From an uncultured Erysipelotrichaceae bacterium (GTDB lineage: Bacteria; Bacillota_I; Bacilli_A; RFN20; CAG-826), in the NCBI GenBank assembly GCA_947166565.1, contig CAMVEL010000014.1, forward strand, positions 1 to 46,829: a stretch of 46,829 nt of DNA, given 5' to 3'. Below are positions 5,925 through 14,218 of the stretch, in pieces (the stretch's first letter is position 1; every line of letters starts with the position of its first letter). The position numbers were made by a program, and so were the translations under genes. Below the pieces are notes generated by a model. It saw nothing but the letters and a program-made list of their open reading frames with translations. It had not been told where the DNA came from and did not search any database.

Positions 5925-7266
5925 CGTTATCTTTATCGGCAGTGGCCATTCCTGCTGGCATGGGGCCCTTATTTTGAAGTCCTTAGGCAAGTCCGTTGCC
6001 CTTGTCGAAAAAGACCTTTTGGGAGGGACCTGCACCAATTATGGCTGCGATGCCAAGATCCTTCTTGATTCCCCGTTCGAACTGAAGGAAGGGTTAGACA
6101 GATATCAAGGCATCGGCCTAAAGCAAGAAGCCCAACTCGATTGGCCCGCCCTTATGGCCTATAAGAAACAGGTCATCGATTTCATGCAACCTGCTATGGA
6201 AGGCCTCTTCTCCCAATTCGGCTTCGATCTCATTAGGGGCGCGGCCGTTTTCAAAGACGCCCATACGATTGAAGTGGCCGGGGAAACCTATTCCGCAAAG
6301 AATTTCGTAATAGGAACCGGACAAGACTACATTCCCTTGGATATCCCCGGAAAGGAATATTTCCATGATTCCCGCGAATTCCTCTCTTTGGAGAAAATCC
6401 CAGACCATGTAACTTTCGTTGGAGCGGGAATCATCTCGATGGAATTCGCTTCCCTTTGCCTCTCCTTAGGCAAGGGTGTCGATATCATCACCAACACCAA
6501 CGCCACCTTGGAGCAATATCCCCTTGAATACACAAGTCAAATCGTCGAGAAGATGAAGGCCCAAGGGGCGAACTTCCTCTTCGCTTCCTCGGTCAAGGAA
6601 ATTGCAAAGGAAGAAGAAGGCGTCTATATCGTTAGAACGGCCGATGGCAAGGAAATCAAGACAAATTACGTTCTCGCCGCGGTCGGCAGGAAGGCCAACG
6701 TCGAAGGTATGAACCTCGAGGGAATCGGAATCAAGGCCTCCGCAAGAGGAATCGAAGTCGATAGCCATATGAGGACTACCGTCAAGAACATCTACGCTTC
6801 AGGCGACGTCGTCGATAAGAGGATTCCTAAGCTGACCCCAACCGCGGAATTCGAATCCAACTACATCGCCCTTGATATCGCTTTGCCCATAAACAAGAAA
6901 ATTAAGTACCCCGTGGTGCCGAATTTGGTCTTCACCCTTCCCCGCATCGCCCAAGTCGGCGTTTCGATAAAGGAAGCGAATGAGAATCCAAATCTCTATA
7001 GGGTCGAGAAGGTGGAACTAGGGAAAACGATGTCTTGGCTAAACAAGAACCAACGTAATGAGCATATCACCTATGTCTTCGATAAGAAGAAGCATTTAGT
7101 CGGGGCGGCCATCCTTTCAGATGACGCCGGGGCCTATATCGATGTGCTGACCCTTATCATCAACATGAAGCTTGGGGTGAGGCAATTATCGAAGATGATC
7201 TTCGCCTTCCCCACCCAGACCTATGGTCTTATCTCTTCCTTGATCCCCTTGATGCTCAAGAAGTAA
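5911..7266 (+). CDS. FAD-dependent pyridine nucleotide-disulfide oxidoreductase
   Basis: A 451-residue class I flavoprotein of the lipoamide dehydrogenase / glutathione reductase type. It has an N-terminal FAD fold (DVIFIGSGHSCWHGA), the redox-active disulfide GGTCTNYGC (C41 and C46), a central NAD(P) fold (VGAGIISMEFASL) and the FAD-binding ASGDV. The C-terminal dimerisation domain is present, but the conserved His-Glu pair of the HPT..E motif is replaced (FAFPTQTYG), so the usual acid-base His is missing and the substrate is likely not a small disulfide of the classic kind. It overlaps the regulator gene by 14 bases. A partner role with the flavodoxin is plausible. Confidence 0.88.
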   Translation: MKDYDVIFIGSGHSCWHGALILKSLGKSVALVEKDLLGGTCTNYGCDAKILLDSPFELKEGLDRYQGIGLKQEAQLDWPALMAYKKQVIDFMQPAMEGLFSQFGFDLIRGAAVFKDAHTIEVAGETYSAKNFVIGTGQDYIPLDIPGKEYFHDSREFLSLEKIPDHVTFVGAGIISMEFASLCLSLGKGVDIITNTNATLEQYPLEYTSQIVEKMKAQGANFLFASSVKEIAKEEEGVYIVRTADGKEIKTNYVLAAVGRKANVEGMNLEGIGIKASARGIEVDSHMRTTVKNIYASGDVVDKRIPKLTPTAEFESNYIALDIALPINKKIKYPVVPNLVFTLPRIAQVGVSIKEANENPNLYRVEKVELGKTMSWLNKNQRNEHITYVFDKKKHLVGAAILSDDAGAYIDVLTLIINMKLGVRQLSKMIFAFPTQTYGLISSLIPLMLKK

Positions 7267-7334
7267 GGGGAAACGAAATTAGAAAGGTTAGATTTAATGT
7301 GGACCCCATGTCAAGGACACATTGAGGAAACGGC

Positions 7335-8246
7335 CTATTGAGAAACGGGAACCCCGAGCGAGGGGTTCCCGTTTTCTCTCGCCGCGGCGACGGGGACGGG
7401 AAGGCGGATCGGCTTCGCCAGGAGATATTCCCTGAATTCCACGGGCGTCATCTTCCCCAGCCCGGCCTGGGGCCTCCAGTTGTTGTAGTAGTCGATATAG
7501 TCGGCGATTTCCGCGACGACTTCGCCGAACGTAGAGCACCTCCTCAGGTGGAGCTCGTCCTTCGCGTGGCCGAAGAAGCTCTCCATCGGCGCGTTGTCCC
7601 AGCAGTTGCCCCTCCTCGACATCGATTGGCATATGGCCCGGTCGGAGAGGTGCTTCCTGTATTCCCACGATGTGTAATGGCATCCTTGGTCGGAATGGAG
7701 CAGGAACGTTCGCGGCAGCCAATCGACCGCGTCCAGCTTCCGGAGCATCGCGATGACGAACGGAAGGTCTATCGCCTCGGAGAGCGTCCAGGCGACGATC
7801 TCGTTGGTCGACGCGTCCTTGATGGCGGAGAGGTAGCACCTCTTCTCGCCGTGGGGCCCATAGTAAATATAGCTTATGTCGGTGAGCAGGTGCTCGCCGG
7901 GCCTGCCGATCGCGAACTGGCGGTTGAGCTTGTTGGAGAACACCGAGTTCGTCTGCAGCGCCTTCGCGATCATCTTCAGCGGATTGGCCCTCCTTATCGG
8001 GCATTCCAGGCCGTATTTCCTCATCAGCCTCCGGATTTTCTTCCTGTTCATCGAGACCCCGAAAAGCCTCGGCACCTGCATCGCGATCTGCCTCGATCCC
8101 TTCGCCCTGCCCTTGAATTCGTAGACGGCCTTGACGATGAGGAAATCGGCGTAGTCACTCGCCTCCCGCGGGTCGTTCAGGCCGTTCCGCCTCCTGGCTT
8201 CGTATGCGTAGTAGCCGGATCTGGAGACGCCGAGCTCCCTGCACAT
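7335..8246 (-). CDS. IS3-family transposase OrfB (DDE integrase domain)
   Basis: A 303-residue catalytic half of an IS3/IS150-type transposase: N-terminal HTH_21-like part, then the integrase core with DDE residues in LLTDISYIYY, LLHSDQGCHYTS and NAPMESFFG. The frame stays open upstream of this ATG to beyond 8340, in the -1 phase relative to orfA, so the working protein is probably an OrfA-OrfB fusion made by -1 slippage in the overlap (the run TCAAAATC near 8334 is a candidate site). Both genes look intact, so the element may be active. Confidence 0.93.
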   Translation of the reverse strand: MCRELGVSRSGYYAYEARRRNGLNDPREASDYADFLIVKAVYEFKGRAKGSRQIAMQVPRLFGVSMNRKKIRRLMRKYGLECPIRRANPLKMIAKALQTNSVFSNKLNRQFAIGRPGEHLLTDISYIYYGPHGEKRCYLSAIKDASTNEIVAWTLSEAIDLPFVIAMLRKLDAVDWLPRTFLLHSDQGCHYTSWEYRKHLSDRAICQSMSRRGNCWDNAPMESFFGHAKDELHLRRCSTFGEVVAEIADYIDYYNNWRPQAGLGKMTPVEFREYLLAKPIRLPVPVAAARENGNPSLGVPVSQ

Positions 8247-8299
8247 CCAGGCGACGTTGAGCCTGAGCTTCCCGGCGTATCTCTCCTTGGTCCTGTAGA

Positions 8300-8728
8300 T
8301 TATCTCGAACCTTTCCTCGACGGGGATTTTGATGGCTGGTGACGTCGTTCCAGCCCCCGTATTTGGCGGAGGAAGTCGTTCTCCTGCTGCAGCATCTCTA
8401 TCTTGGCCTGCTGCCTTGCGATTATCTCCTCCTGGGTGAGGCCCTTCGTCCTCGGCCTGCCCCCCTTCTCGTCGGAGAGCCCTATCCCGGAGTTCGATTT
8501 GGCAATCCAGTTGGCCGTGGTCCTCTTTATCCTTTTCTTCCCGATGACTTCCACGGGCAGCCCGTGCGACTCAAAGATCTCGTATCTGGTCTGCCCTTCG
8601 GAATGCAGGGCGATGAACTCCTCCATGAATTCCTTGGTGAAGGAAACGTACTTGGCCGTGGCTGACTTGACACAGGGGTTGGACCGAAGCAGCGAAACCT
8701 GTTCGTCCGTGAAGCGTATTTTGGCCAT
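8300..8728 (-). CDS. IS3-family transposase OrfA (helix-turn-helix)
   Basis: A 142-residue DNA-binding half: a helix-turn-helix region (KIRFTDEQVSLLRSNP and onward) and a C-terminal leucine-zipper-like coil (EEIIARQQAKIEMLQQ) of the type that pairs OrfA and OrfAB. GGAGG precedes the ATG at 8728, preferred over a start 12 codons farther up. It recognises the element's inverted repeats and regulates transposition. Confidence 0.88.
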   Translation of the reverse strand: MAKIRFTDEQVSLLRSNPCVKSATAKYVSFTKEFMEEFIALHSEGQTRYEIFESHGLPVEVIGKKRIKRTTANWIAKSNSGIGLSDEKGGRPRTKGLTQEEIIARQQAKIEMLQQENDFLRQIRGLERRHQPSKSPSRKGSR

Positions 8729-8818
8729 AAAGAAAACCTCCGATGAAAGTGTAATCGGAGGCAATCTTTTTGGTAGGCCCTTTTTCTAGACTGTCCGAAT
8801 TACGGGGTCCAGTTTAAT

Positions 8819-8847
8819 TTGCATCTAGCCTTTTTCTTTTATATAAT
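8819..8847 (+). promoter_or_regulatory. Promoter of the AbrB-ABC transporter operon
   Basis: TTGCAT (8819-8824), 17-base spacer, TATAAT (8842-8847). The -35 box begins at the first base after the IS target duplication, so the insertion just spared the promoter but removed whatever lay upstream. Confidence 0.75.
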
Positions 8848-8851
8848 TAAG

Positions 8852-8878
8852 TAAGAAAGGTAAGAAAAGTAAGAAAAT
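8852..8878 (+). repeat. Three 9-bp direct repeats in the leader of the AbrB gene
   Basis: TAAGAAAGG, TAAGAAAAG and TAAGAAAAT follow one another with a strict 9-base period between the -10 box and the start codon. They supply the purine-rich ribosome binding region and could also be the binding site of the AbrB-type protein they precede. Confidence 0.5.
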
Positions 8879-9080
8879 GAAAAAGACTAGCGACAATCGC
8901 TTCATCGTCAGTGTCAAGGTGGGTCCCAAAGGGCAAATTACCATTCCGAAGGAGGCCCGCGACATGTTCGATATCAAAGAAGGCGATACCTTGATGGTGA
9001 TGGGCGATAAATCCCGTGGTTTGGCCATCCTTAAGGCAGATGTTTTCTATACGCATTTCAAAGGAGTGGAAAATGGATAA
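8877..9080 (+). CDS. AbrB/SpoVT-family DNA-binding regulator
   Basis: A 67-residue protein with one swapped-hairpin domain: VKVGPKGQITIPKEARDMFDIKEGDTLMV is covered by residues 14-42 and is a textbook AbrB/MazE motif. It is first in an operon with an ABC ATPase (8-base overlap) and a permease. A regulator of this type heading an ABC-2 exporter operon is common in Bacillota and is probably an autorepressor. As MazE-type antitoxins share the fold, that was considered, but no toxin gene follows. Confidence 0.88.
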   Translation: MKKTSDNRFIVSVKVGPKGQITIPKEARDMFDIKEGDTLMVMGDKSRGLAILKADVFYTHFKGVENG

Positions 9081-9942
9081 TATCTTGGTTTTGGATAAGG
9101 TCAGCAAGCATTATCCGACATTCGATCTAAAAGAGGTCTCTTTCTCGGTGAAGCCGGGGGAGATCATGGGTTTCATCGGCCGTAATGGCGCGGGAAAGAC
9201 CACGACTTTAAAAAGCATCATGAACCTCATCCATTACGATGAGGGAAGAATCGAGGCTTTCGGCAAGGAGATGAACGAATTTGAGCTGGAGAACAAGCAA
9301 CGCATCGGCTTTGCCTTAAGCGAGCTCAATTATTACCCCAACAAGACGATTCGCAGCCTCATGAAGGTCAACCGCCGTTTCTACCGTGATTTCGACGATG
9401 AGAAATTCGCGAAGGTCTGCAAATTATTCAACCTCAACATCGATAAGAAACTTGAGGAGCTTTCCAGCGGCATGAAGGTCAAATACTCGGTCGCGATCGC
9501 CCTTTCCCATAACGCGGAATTATTGATTCTCGATGAGCCAACCTCCGGGCTTGACCCCGTCTCGCGCGACGAGATCCTCGATATCTTCAGGGAAATCGTC
9601 AAGAACAAGGATAGGGCCATCCTTTTCTCCACCCACATTACGAGCGACCTCGATAAATGCGCGAGCAACATCACCTATATCCATGAAGGCGAGATTGTTT
9701 TCACGGGATTAAAGAAGGACTTCATCGATGCCTATCTTTTCGTGAAGGACCCTTCTAAGAATAGGAGCATCCTCCGTGATTACATCGCCTATAAGGAACT
9801 CGACGATAGGATCGAAGGCCTAATCGACATCAACAACAAGGATTGTTTCATCGAAAAAGGCATCAACCCCGTCGAACCCGATCTAGAACAGATTATGGTC
9901 TATTTGGAAAGGAGCAAGAACCATGAAAGCTTTACTCTATAA
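9073..9942 (+). CDS. ABC transporter ATP-binding protein
   Basis: A 289-residue ATPase of the ABC-2 exporter class (YtrB/BcrA-like). Walker A GRNGAGKTT lies at residues 36-44, the signature LSSGMKVKYSVA and Walker B LLILDEPTSGLD follow, and the H-loop His is in FSTHIT. The C-terminal extension is usual for this class. The ATG at 9073 follows AAGGAG and overlaps the regulator's stop. With the next gene it would form a cytoplasmic-side exporter complex for a peptide, lipid or antibiotic; the substrate is unknown. Confidence 0.92.
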   Translation: MDNILVLDKVSKHYPTFDLKEVSFSVKPGEIMGFIGRNGAGKTTTLKSIMNLIHYDEGRIEAFGKEMNEFELENKQRIGFALSELNYYPNKTIRSLMKVNRRFYRDFDDEKFAKVCKLFNLNIDKKLEELSSGMKVKYSVAIALSHNAELLILDEPTSGLDPVSRDEILDIFREIVKNKDRAILFSTHITSDLDKCASNITYIHEGEIVFTGLKKDFIDAYLFVKDPSKNRSILRDYIAYKELDDRIEGLIDINNKDCFIEKGINPVEPDLEQIMVYLERSKNHESFTL

Positions 9943-10618
9943 GGAATTCAAATTGGCGATGCATCCGATTTGCTATGTCTTCGTCTGTCTTTTCCCCTTC
10001 ATGATCCTTATCCCTTCCTATCCGATCGCGGTAGGCTTCATCTACGTTCTTGCCGTTTACCCGATATTGTTCCTTGGGGCCAACAAAGGACAACAAAGCA
10101 ACGATTTGCTTTTCTCCACCCTTCTTCCCGTCAGGAAGAAAGATATCGTCTTGGCGAGGATGATGACGGTCGCGATCATGCAATTCGCCTTCATGATCAT
10201 CCAAGGGGCCCTAACCCCATTGGCGATCTACCTTACCAACACGATCAACGCCTCCGCCGAACCCGCCAAGCAACTCACAGTCCCCGGATTCCCCCATGAA
10301 GCGGTAATCTCCTCGATGTCATTCGCAATAGTTGGCTATGCCATCGCCGATTTGATCTTCTTCCCGATATATTACAAAAAAGGAAGGTCGATCGTCGCCT
10401 CCACCCTTCTTATGATCCTTGGTTTCGCCCTCTTCATGATGACCTTCACGGTCGTCTTCCCCTTCATTCCTGGATTTGAAGGCTACGTCAATTTGTTCTG
10501 CCGTTCCGGGTATCCCTTGCAACTTGCCTTCCTGGGTGTGGCCTTGGTTATCTATTTCCTCGTCCATATCGTGGTTTATATTATCTCTTCAAGGCGCCTT
10601 GAAAGAGTGGATTTCTAA
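9923..10618 (+). CDS. ABC-2 type permease
   Basis: A 231-residue membrane protein with about six hydrophobic segments in the ABC-2 permease pattern. The loop GQQSNDLLFSTLLPVRKKDIV is split here around residues 57-77 and contains the LPVxKxDIV motif typical of this family. It overlaps the ATPase gene by 20 bases and is the last gene of the operon, ending at a strong terminator. Confidence 0.88.
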   Translation: MKALLYKEFKLAMHPICYVFVCLFPFMILIPSYPIAVGFIYVLAVYPILFLGANKGQQSNDLLFSTLLPVRKKDIVLARMMTVAIMQFAFMIIQGALTPLAIYLTNTINASAEPAKQLTVPGFPHEAVISSMSFAIVGYAIADLIFFPIYYKKGRSIVASTLLMILGFALFMMTFTVVFPFIPGFEGYVNLFCRSGYPLQLAFLGVALVIYFLVHIVVYIISSRRLERVDF

Positions 10619-10659
10619 TACGCGGGTCAATTGTTTTTTTGATGGCATGACATCAAAAA

Positions 10660-10684
10660 GGGCGGGCAACCAAATTGCCCGCCC
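10660..10684. terminator. Bidirectional terminator between convergent operons
   Basis: GGGCGGGCAA-CCAAA-TTGCCCGCCC is a perfect 10-bp GC-rich stem. TTTTT follows directly on the minus strand, and CCGC then TTTTTT on the plus strand. It serves the ABC operon and the acyltransferase gene. Confidence 0.88.
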
Positions 10685-10692
10685 CCGCTTTT

Positions 10693-11484
10693 TTATTCAA
10701 CGGCTTTCCTTTGATAGGAAATCCATTCGACGTTATTTTCGCTGGAAGCGATATCGAGGAAATATTCATAGACCCTATCGCGCAAGGCCTTCTTCCTATC
10801 CGGGATGGAGACGTTCATATCGGGAAGGAATGGACGGGAAAGATGGATGACGGGAAGCGGGGGCCTTGATTTTAGGAATCTCCTCTTACGGTAGGTCATG
10901 ACCATCGCGACCACGGGGACGCCAAGCTCGGAAGGATAGACGAAACTCGAATCCTCAAAGGGCCTGATATGGGTGCAATAAGGCCAGATGTGGGCCTCGG
11001 GGAAAATGGAGATGACACGTTTTTTCTTGATGTGGTAATTGATGGCTTCCTTGAATTTGATGGATTCGGAAGGATTAAGGGGAACCGGCAATATACCGAG
11101 GGCCTTCAATAACCACCTAATGCCCCTGATGGAGGTCGCGTCTTGATCGGCGACGATGAAGGTCCTTTTCAACCTCGACGCGAAGATTTGAGCCGTCAGG
11201 GCATCGATTATCTGGGTATGGTTGCCGTAAACGAAATAACCGGTCTTCCTAAGTTTTTTGATGTTTTTCTTCCCCACGACCTTAACCCTCATGAATAACT
11301 TGAGGAAGATGAAGATCAATGGAAGGGCGATTACGTAATAGAGGAAGAAGGAGAGGGCGCGGAAAAAAGGATTTCGCGAATGGAACTTGTAGTTTTTGGG
11401 CAATTCCCGCCTTTTGATCTTCGTTCCCGCGAAATCGTCATTGAGGGGATCCTCGTAATAGACAACCCTTTCCCTTTTGGCCAT
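10693..11484 (-). CDS. 1-acyl-sn-glycerol-3-phosphate acyltransferase (PlsC family)
   Basis: A 263-residue membrane-bound acyltransferase. The catalytic HX4D motif is in GNHTQIIDAL (H89, D94) and the substrate motif is FPEAHIWP (residues 161 onward), close to the family FPEG. A membrane segment lies at about residues 47-65 (YYVIALPLIFIFLKLF). It would add the second acyl chain to make phosphatidic acid on the inner leaflet, or acylate a glycolipid. It follows the glycosyltransferase gene with a stop/start overlap (TAATG). Confidence 0.88.
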   Translation of the reverse strand: MAKRERVVYYEDPLNDDFAGTKIKRRELPKNYKFHSRNPFFRALSFFLYYVIALPLIFIFLKLFMRVKVVGKKNIKKLRKTGYFVYGNHTQIIDALTAQIFASRLKRTFIVADQDATSIRGIRWLLKALGILPVPLNPSESIKFKEAINYHIKKKRVISIFPEAHIWPYCTHIRPFEDSSFVYPSELGVPVVAMVMTYRKRRFLKSRPPLPVIHLSRPFLPDMNVSIPDRKKALRDRVYEYFLDIASSENNVEWISYQRKAVE

Positions 11485-12656
11485 TATGCGGTCTTCCCTT
11501 CGTATTCGGCTTCGTATTCGGCGATGGTCTTTAGGAACATCTGCTCCATTTTTTCCATCATCTTATCAAGGGCGAATTTCTTGCCCATTCCCAAATATGA
11601 ATCCGCGTTTTCCTTTCTTTCCTTAGGATGTTCGATCCAATAATCGATATGCGCGGCCAAATCTTTGATGTTATCGTGCTTATAGACGTTGCGCTCATCC
11701 AAAGCGAATCCCGAAACCGCGGAGAGGGGGGAATCGGAAAGGACGGGGGCAATGCCCACGGAGATGGCCTCTAGGCAGGAGATCGCCTCCAAATCCGCGT
11801 AGGAGCAATGGCAATAGATATCCGTGTAATTGAGGATTTTCGCAAGCTCCTCACGTGTATGGAAACCGAATAAGGGGAAATTGGTGCAATATTTATGGGC
11901 GAGTTTCTCGAGTTTCTTACGTTTTGGACCATCGCCCGGGAAGATTAATTGAATCTCATCGCGATGCGAAGAATAACGCATGGCCTTGATGAGGTCCGCC
12001 TGTTGCTTTTCGTTGGAATACCTGCCGGTGGAGGTAATCACGATTTTGCCTTCGTATTCCTTTGGACGTTCGACCTCTTCGCGGGAGAAAAGGGCTTGGG
12101 TCCCGTTGGAGATTATGTATTCCTTGGCCCTCGTCTTATGGTGTTTCCTAAAGACGCTTCTCATGAATTCGGTCGGATAATGGATCGCGTCGACTTGGGA
12201 GAAGAGGCGGTGATTGAGGATGCAGTAGATCAAGAAATTGGCAAAGCTACGCCTCATCAAGCCGACGTGATTGGTGAAATTCTCCGCTTGGGTATGGAAG
12301 CTTGCGGTGCAGGCCACCCCATGGGCATGCGCGTATTGGGAACATAGCAAGGTGAGTTTGGAGGCGAAATTGAAATGGACGACGTCGCTATTGCGGATAA
12401 GGGCCAACAGGCCTTCGTCTTTGAAGGCCTTCGCGGAGGCCAGGGTCACCCCATTCCTTTTGACGTAGGAATCGAAAATGCCGAAATGGATCCTTGGGAC
12501 GACATAATATCCATCAAGGCCTTTTTTGTCCTTGTCTGGACAAACTACATTGACTTTATGGCCCTTGGAACGAAGATAACGAACGACGTTCATCGTGGCG
12601 ATGGTCGTTCCATTGTTTTCCTCTCCGAGGACTTCGCAGATAAAAGTGATAACCAT
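11484..12656 (-). CDS. Glycosyltransferase family 4, diacylglycerol glucosyltransferase-like
   Basis: A 390-residue GT-B enzyme. The N-terminal domain starts MVITFICEVLGEENNGTT; the C-terminal domain has FPGDGPKRKKLEKLA and the nucleotide-sugar E-x7-E motif (LEAISCLEAISVG). It resembles glucosyltransferases that put glucose on diacylglycerol in Bacilli and Mollicutes, which suits the acyltransferase gene directly downstream. The ATG at 12656 is used rather than the TTG two codons up. No ribosome binding site is visible; a TATTTT six bases before the ATG could be a leaderless -10. Confidence 0.85.
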   Translation of the reverse strand: MVITFICEVLGEENNGTTIATMNVVRYLRSKGHKVNVVCPDKDKKGLDGYYVVPRIHFGIFDSYVKRNGVTLASAKAFKDEGLLALIRNSDVVHFNFASKLTLLCSQYAHAHGVACTASFHTQAENFTNHVGLMRRSFANFLIYCILNHRLFSQVDAIHYPTEFMRSVFRKHHKTRAKEYIISNGTQALFSREEVERPKEYEGKIVITSTGRYSNEKQQADLIKAMRYSSHRDEIQLIFPGDGPKRKKLEKLAHKYCTNFPLFGFHTREELAKILNYTDIYCHCSYADLEAISCLEAISVGIAPVLSDSPLSAVSGFALDERNVYKHDNIKDLAAHIDYWIEHPKERKENADSYLGMGKKFALDKMMEKMEQMFLKTIAEYEAEYEGKTA

Positions 12657-12839
12657 AGTCAAAAAATACTAGGGCAATGTTATAGGCCTACGCGCGGTTT
12701 GTCTAGAAAAGATTTTCCCTTCCTTTAAAGGGAGGGAAGAGAAAAGGAGCGGAGGCCTCGCCTATTCTCCGATTGGTAGAGTTTTCTTTTTCAAAGAATA
12801 GAGAAGGGCAAAAAAAGGAAAAACGAATACATGCCCCGT

Positions 12840-13607
12840 TTATTTTAGGTTGATATCCAAGGAAATCGGACAATGGTCGCTGCCGAAAATCCCATCGTGG
12901 ATTTCGTTGCCTTGCACATATTGGAGAAGCTCTTTCGAGCAAAGGAAATAATCGATTCTCCAACCGACGTTATTCTCTCTCGCGTGGAAACGGTAACTCC
13001 ACCAGGTATAACGGATATCATCGGGATAAAGGTAACGGAAGATATCGATATACCCTTCTTTCAGGAGTTCTCCGAATTTACCTCTTTCCTCATCGGTGAA
13101 CCCAGGATTCATGTGGTTGCTGTCTGGGTTTTTCAAATCGATTTCCTGATATGCGACATTGAGGTCGCCCGTATAGACGATCGGTTTCCTTTTGCTAAGG
13201 ATTTTCAAATAGTCCCTTAGGTCATCTTCATACCCCATACGGAAATCGAGCCTTTTTAAGCCGTCTCCAGAATTGGGCACATAGGCCCCAACGAGGTAGA
13301 AATCGTTGAATTCAAGGGTTATAACCCTTCCTTCCTCGTCGTATTTCCCCTCGTTTAGTCCATAATGGACTGATAAAGGCTTAACGCGAGTCAAGATGCT
13401 GACTCCGCTATAGCCCTTACGGAGTTTGGAAATGGTCCCATAATATTCGTAACCTTCACGGGAATAGGGGAAAGCCAGTTCGCCTTCTTCGGACAATTTG
13501 CTTTCCTCGATTACCAAAACATCCGGATTCAGAAAGTCAATCGACTCCGCGAAATCCTTTTTGACGATGGCTCTGATGCCATTGACATTCCAAGAAACGA
13601 TTCTCAT
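12840..13607 (-). CDS. xth: Exodeoxyribonuclease III
   Basis: A 255-residue Mg-dependent AP endonuclease / 3'-5' exonuclease of base excision repair. Family landmarks: SWNVNGIRA near the start, metal-binding Glu in IEESKL (usually LQETK), GAYVPNSG, GDLNVAYQEIDL, RIDYFL and the catalytic GSDHCPI at the C-terminus. Length is normal. AAGGAG precedes the ATG. It is the last gene of the THF-riboswitch operon and overlaps its upstream neighbour by four bases, an unusual setting for a repair enzyme. Confidence 0.95.
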   Translation of the reverse strand: MRIVSWNVNGIRAIVKKDFAESIDFLNPDVLVIEESKLSEEGELAFPYSREGYEYYGTISKLRKGYSGVSILTRVKPLSVHYGLNEGKYDEEGRVITLEFNDFYLVGAYVPNSGDGLKRLDFRMGYEDDLRDYLKILSKRKPIVYTGDLNVAYQEIDLKNPDSNHMNPGFTDEERGKFGELLKEGYIDIFRYLYPDDIRYTWWSYRFHARENNVGWRIDYFLCSKELLQYVQGNEIHDGIFGSDHCPISLDINLK

Positions 13608-14218
13608 TTCTTTTCTCCTTTCATGCCAACTTCATATCCTTTCGCGAGAAGGAATTCCTTCGTTTTCTCATCCATCGCTTCAAAGGAAAGGTAGACGAAG
13701 GGGTCGTCCCCGTCCTGAACGAAATGGAGGATCAGTCCATTTGGCAAGGCATAGGCGAACAAAAGATTCCCAAAAGAAAGGGATACATGTATCGATTTAT
13801 AAAGATATTCGATGTGGTTTTCGTAAACCCTCATGGAAGGCTTCGTGGCCTTGTTGCCACTTAGGAAGGAAACGATGAAACCCGCGATCACCCCAAGGAT
13901 GATCATCAATCCTCCGACGGTGAAGAGGACGATTTTTCCGGTCATATCCGCTTGAACGGCCCCAATGCCAAAGAAAAGGGTCGCAAAAAGGACGAAGGCC
14001 AACCCTCCGAGGATGAAGATAACCTTCCTCGTCGCGATAAAACCGATCCTTGTCTTAAGGAAGAAAGGAACTTTTTGGTCGATTTTCTCCGTCAAGGGTT
14101 TGGAAAGGCTATCCTCGCCTTCCACAAGCTTGATCCCGCAATGGAGGCAATATTCGTCATCTTTTCCGATGACCCTGCCGCAATGGGGGCATGTCCTATT
14201 CCCGATTCCCGCCATCAA
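13604..14218 (-). CDS. Zinc-ribbon membrane protein, function unknown
   Basis: A 204-residue protein with an N-terminal zinc ribbon (CPHCGRVIGKDDEYCLHCG, two CxxC pairs) and two adjacent membrane segments (IFILGGLAFVLFATLFFGIG and IVLFTVGGLMIILGVIAGFI, about residues 68-115). The C-terminal part is soluble and beta-rich. It overlaps both neighbours by four bases. The next gene upstream encodes a longer protein of the same build, so they may be partners or distant paralogues. Role unknown. Confidence 0.8.
   Translation of the reverse strand: MMAGIGNRTCPHCGRVIGKDDEYCLHCGIKLVEGEDSLSKPLTEKIDQKVPFFLKTRIGFIATRKVIFILGGLAFVLFATLFFGIGAVQADMTGKIVLFTVGGLMIILGVIAGFIVSFLSGNKATKPSMRVYENHIEYLYKSIHVSLSFGNLLFAYALPNGLILHFVQDGDDPFVYLSFEAMDEKTKEFLLAKGYEVGMKGEKK

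Larger units (their letters stand above)
7299..8812 (-). mobile_element. IS3-family insertion sequence, complete
   Basis: About 1514 bp. Ends are imperfect inverted repeats: GTGGACCCC on the left and CTGGACCCC read inward from the right, with further matches such as GGACA inside. The direct duplication TTTAAT flanks both sides (7293-7298 and 8813-8818). Two overlapping-phase genes, orfA and orfB, lie inside on the minus strand. Its GC content is visibly higher than that of the genes around it, which argues for recent arrival. Confidence 0.88.

Noticed and set aside
7338-8342. A 334-codon open frame on the plus strand inside the IS
   Set aside because: Antisense to the DDE transposase; Arg/Pro-rich composition typical of a GC-rich shadow.
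8877-9080. MazE-type antitoxin
   Set aside because: The fold is shared, but no toxin follows; the next genes are an ABC ATPase and permease.
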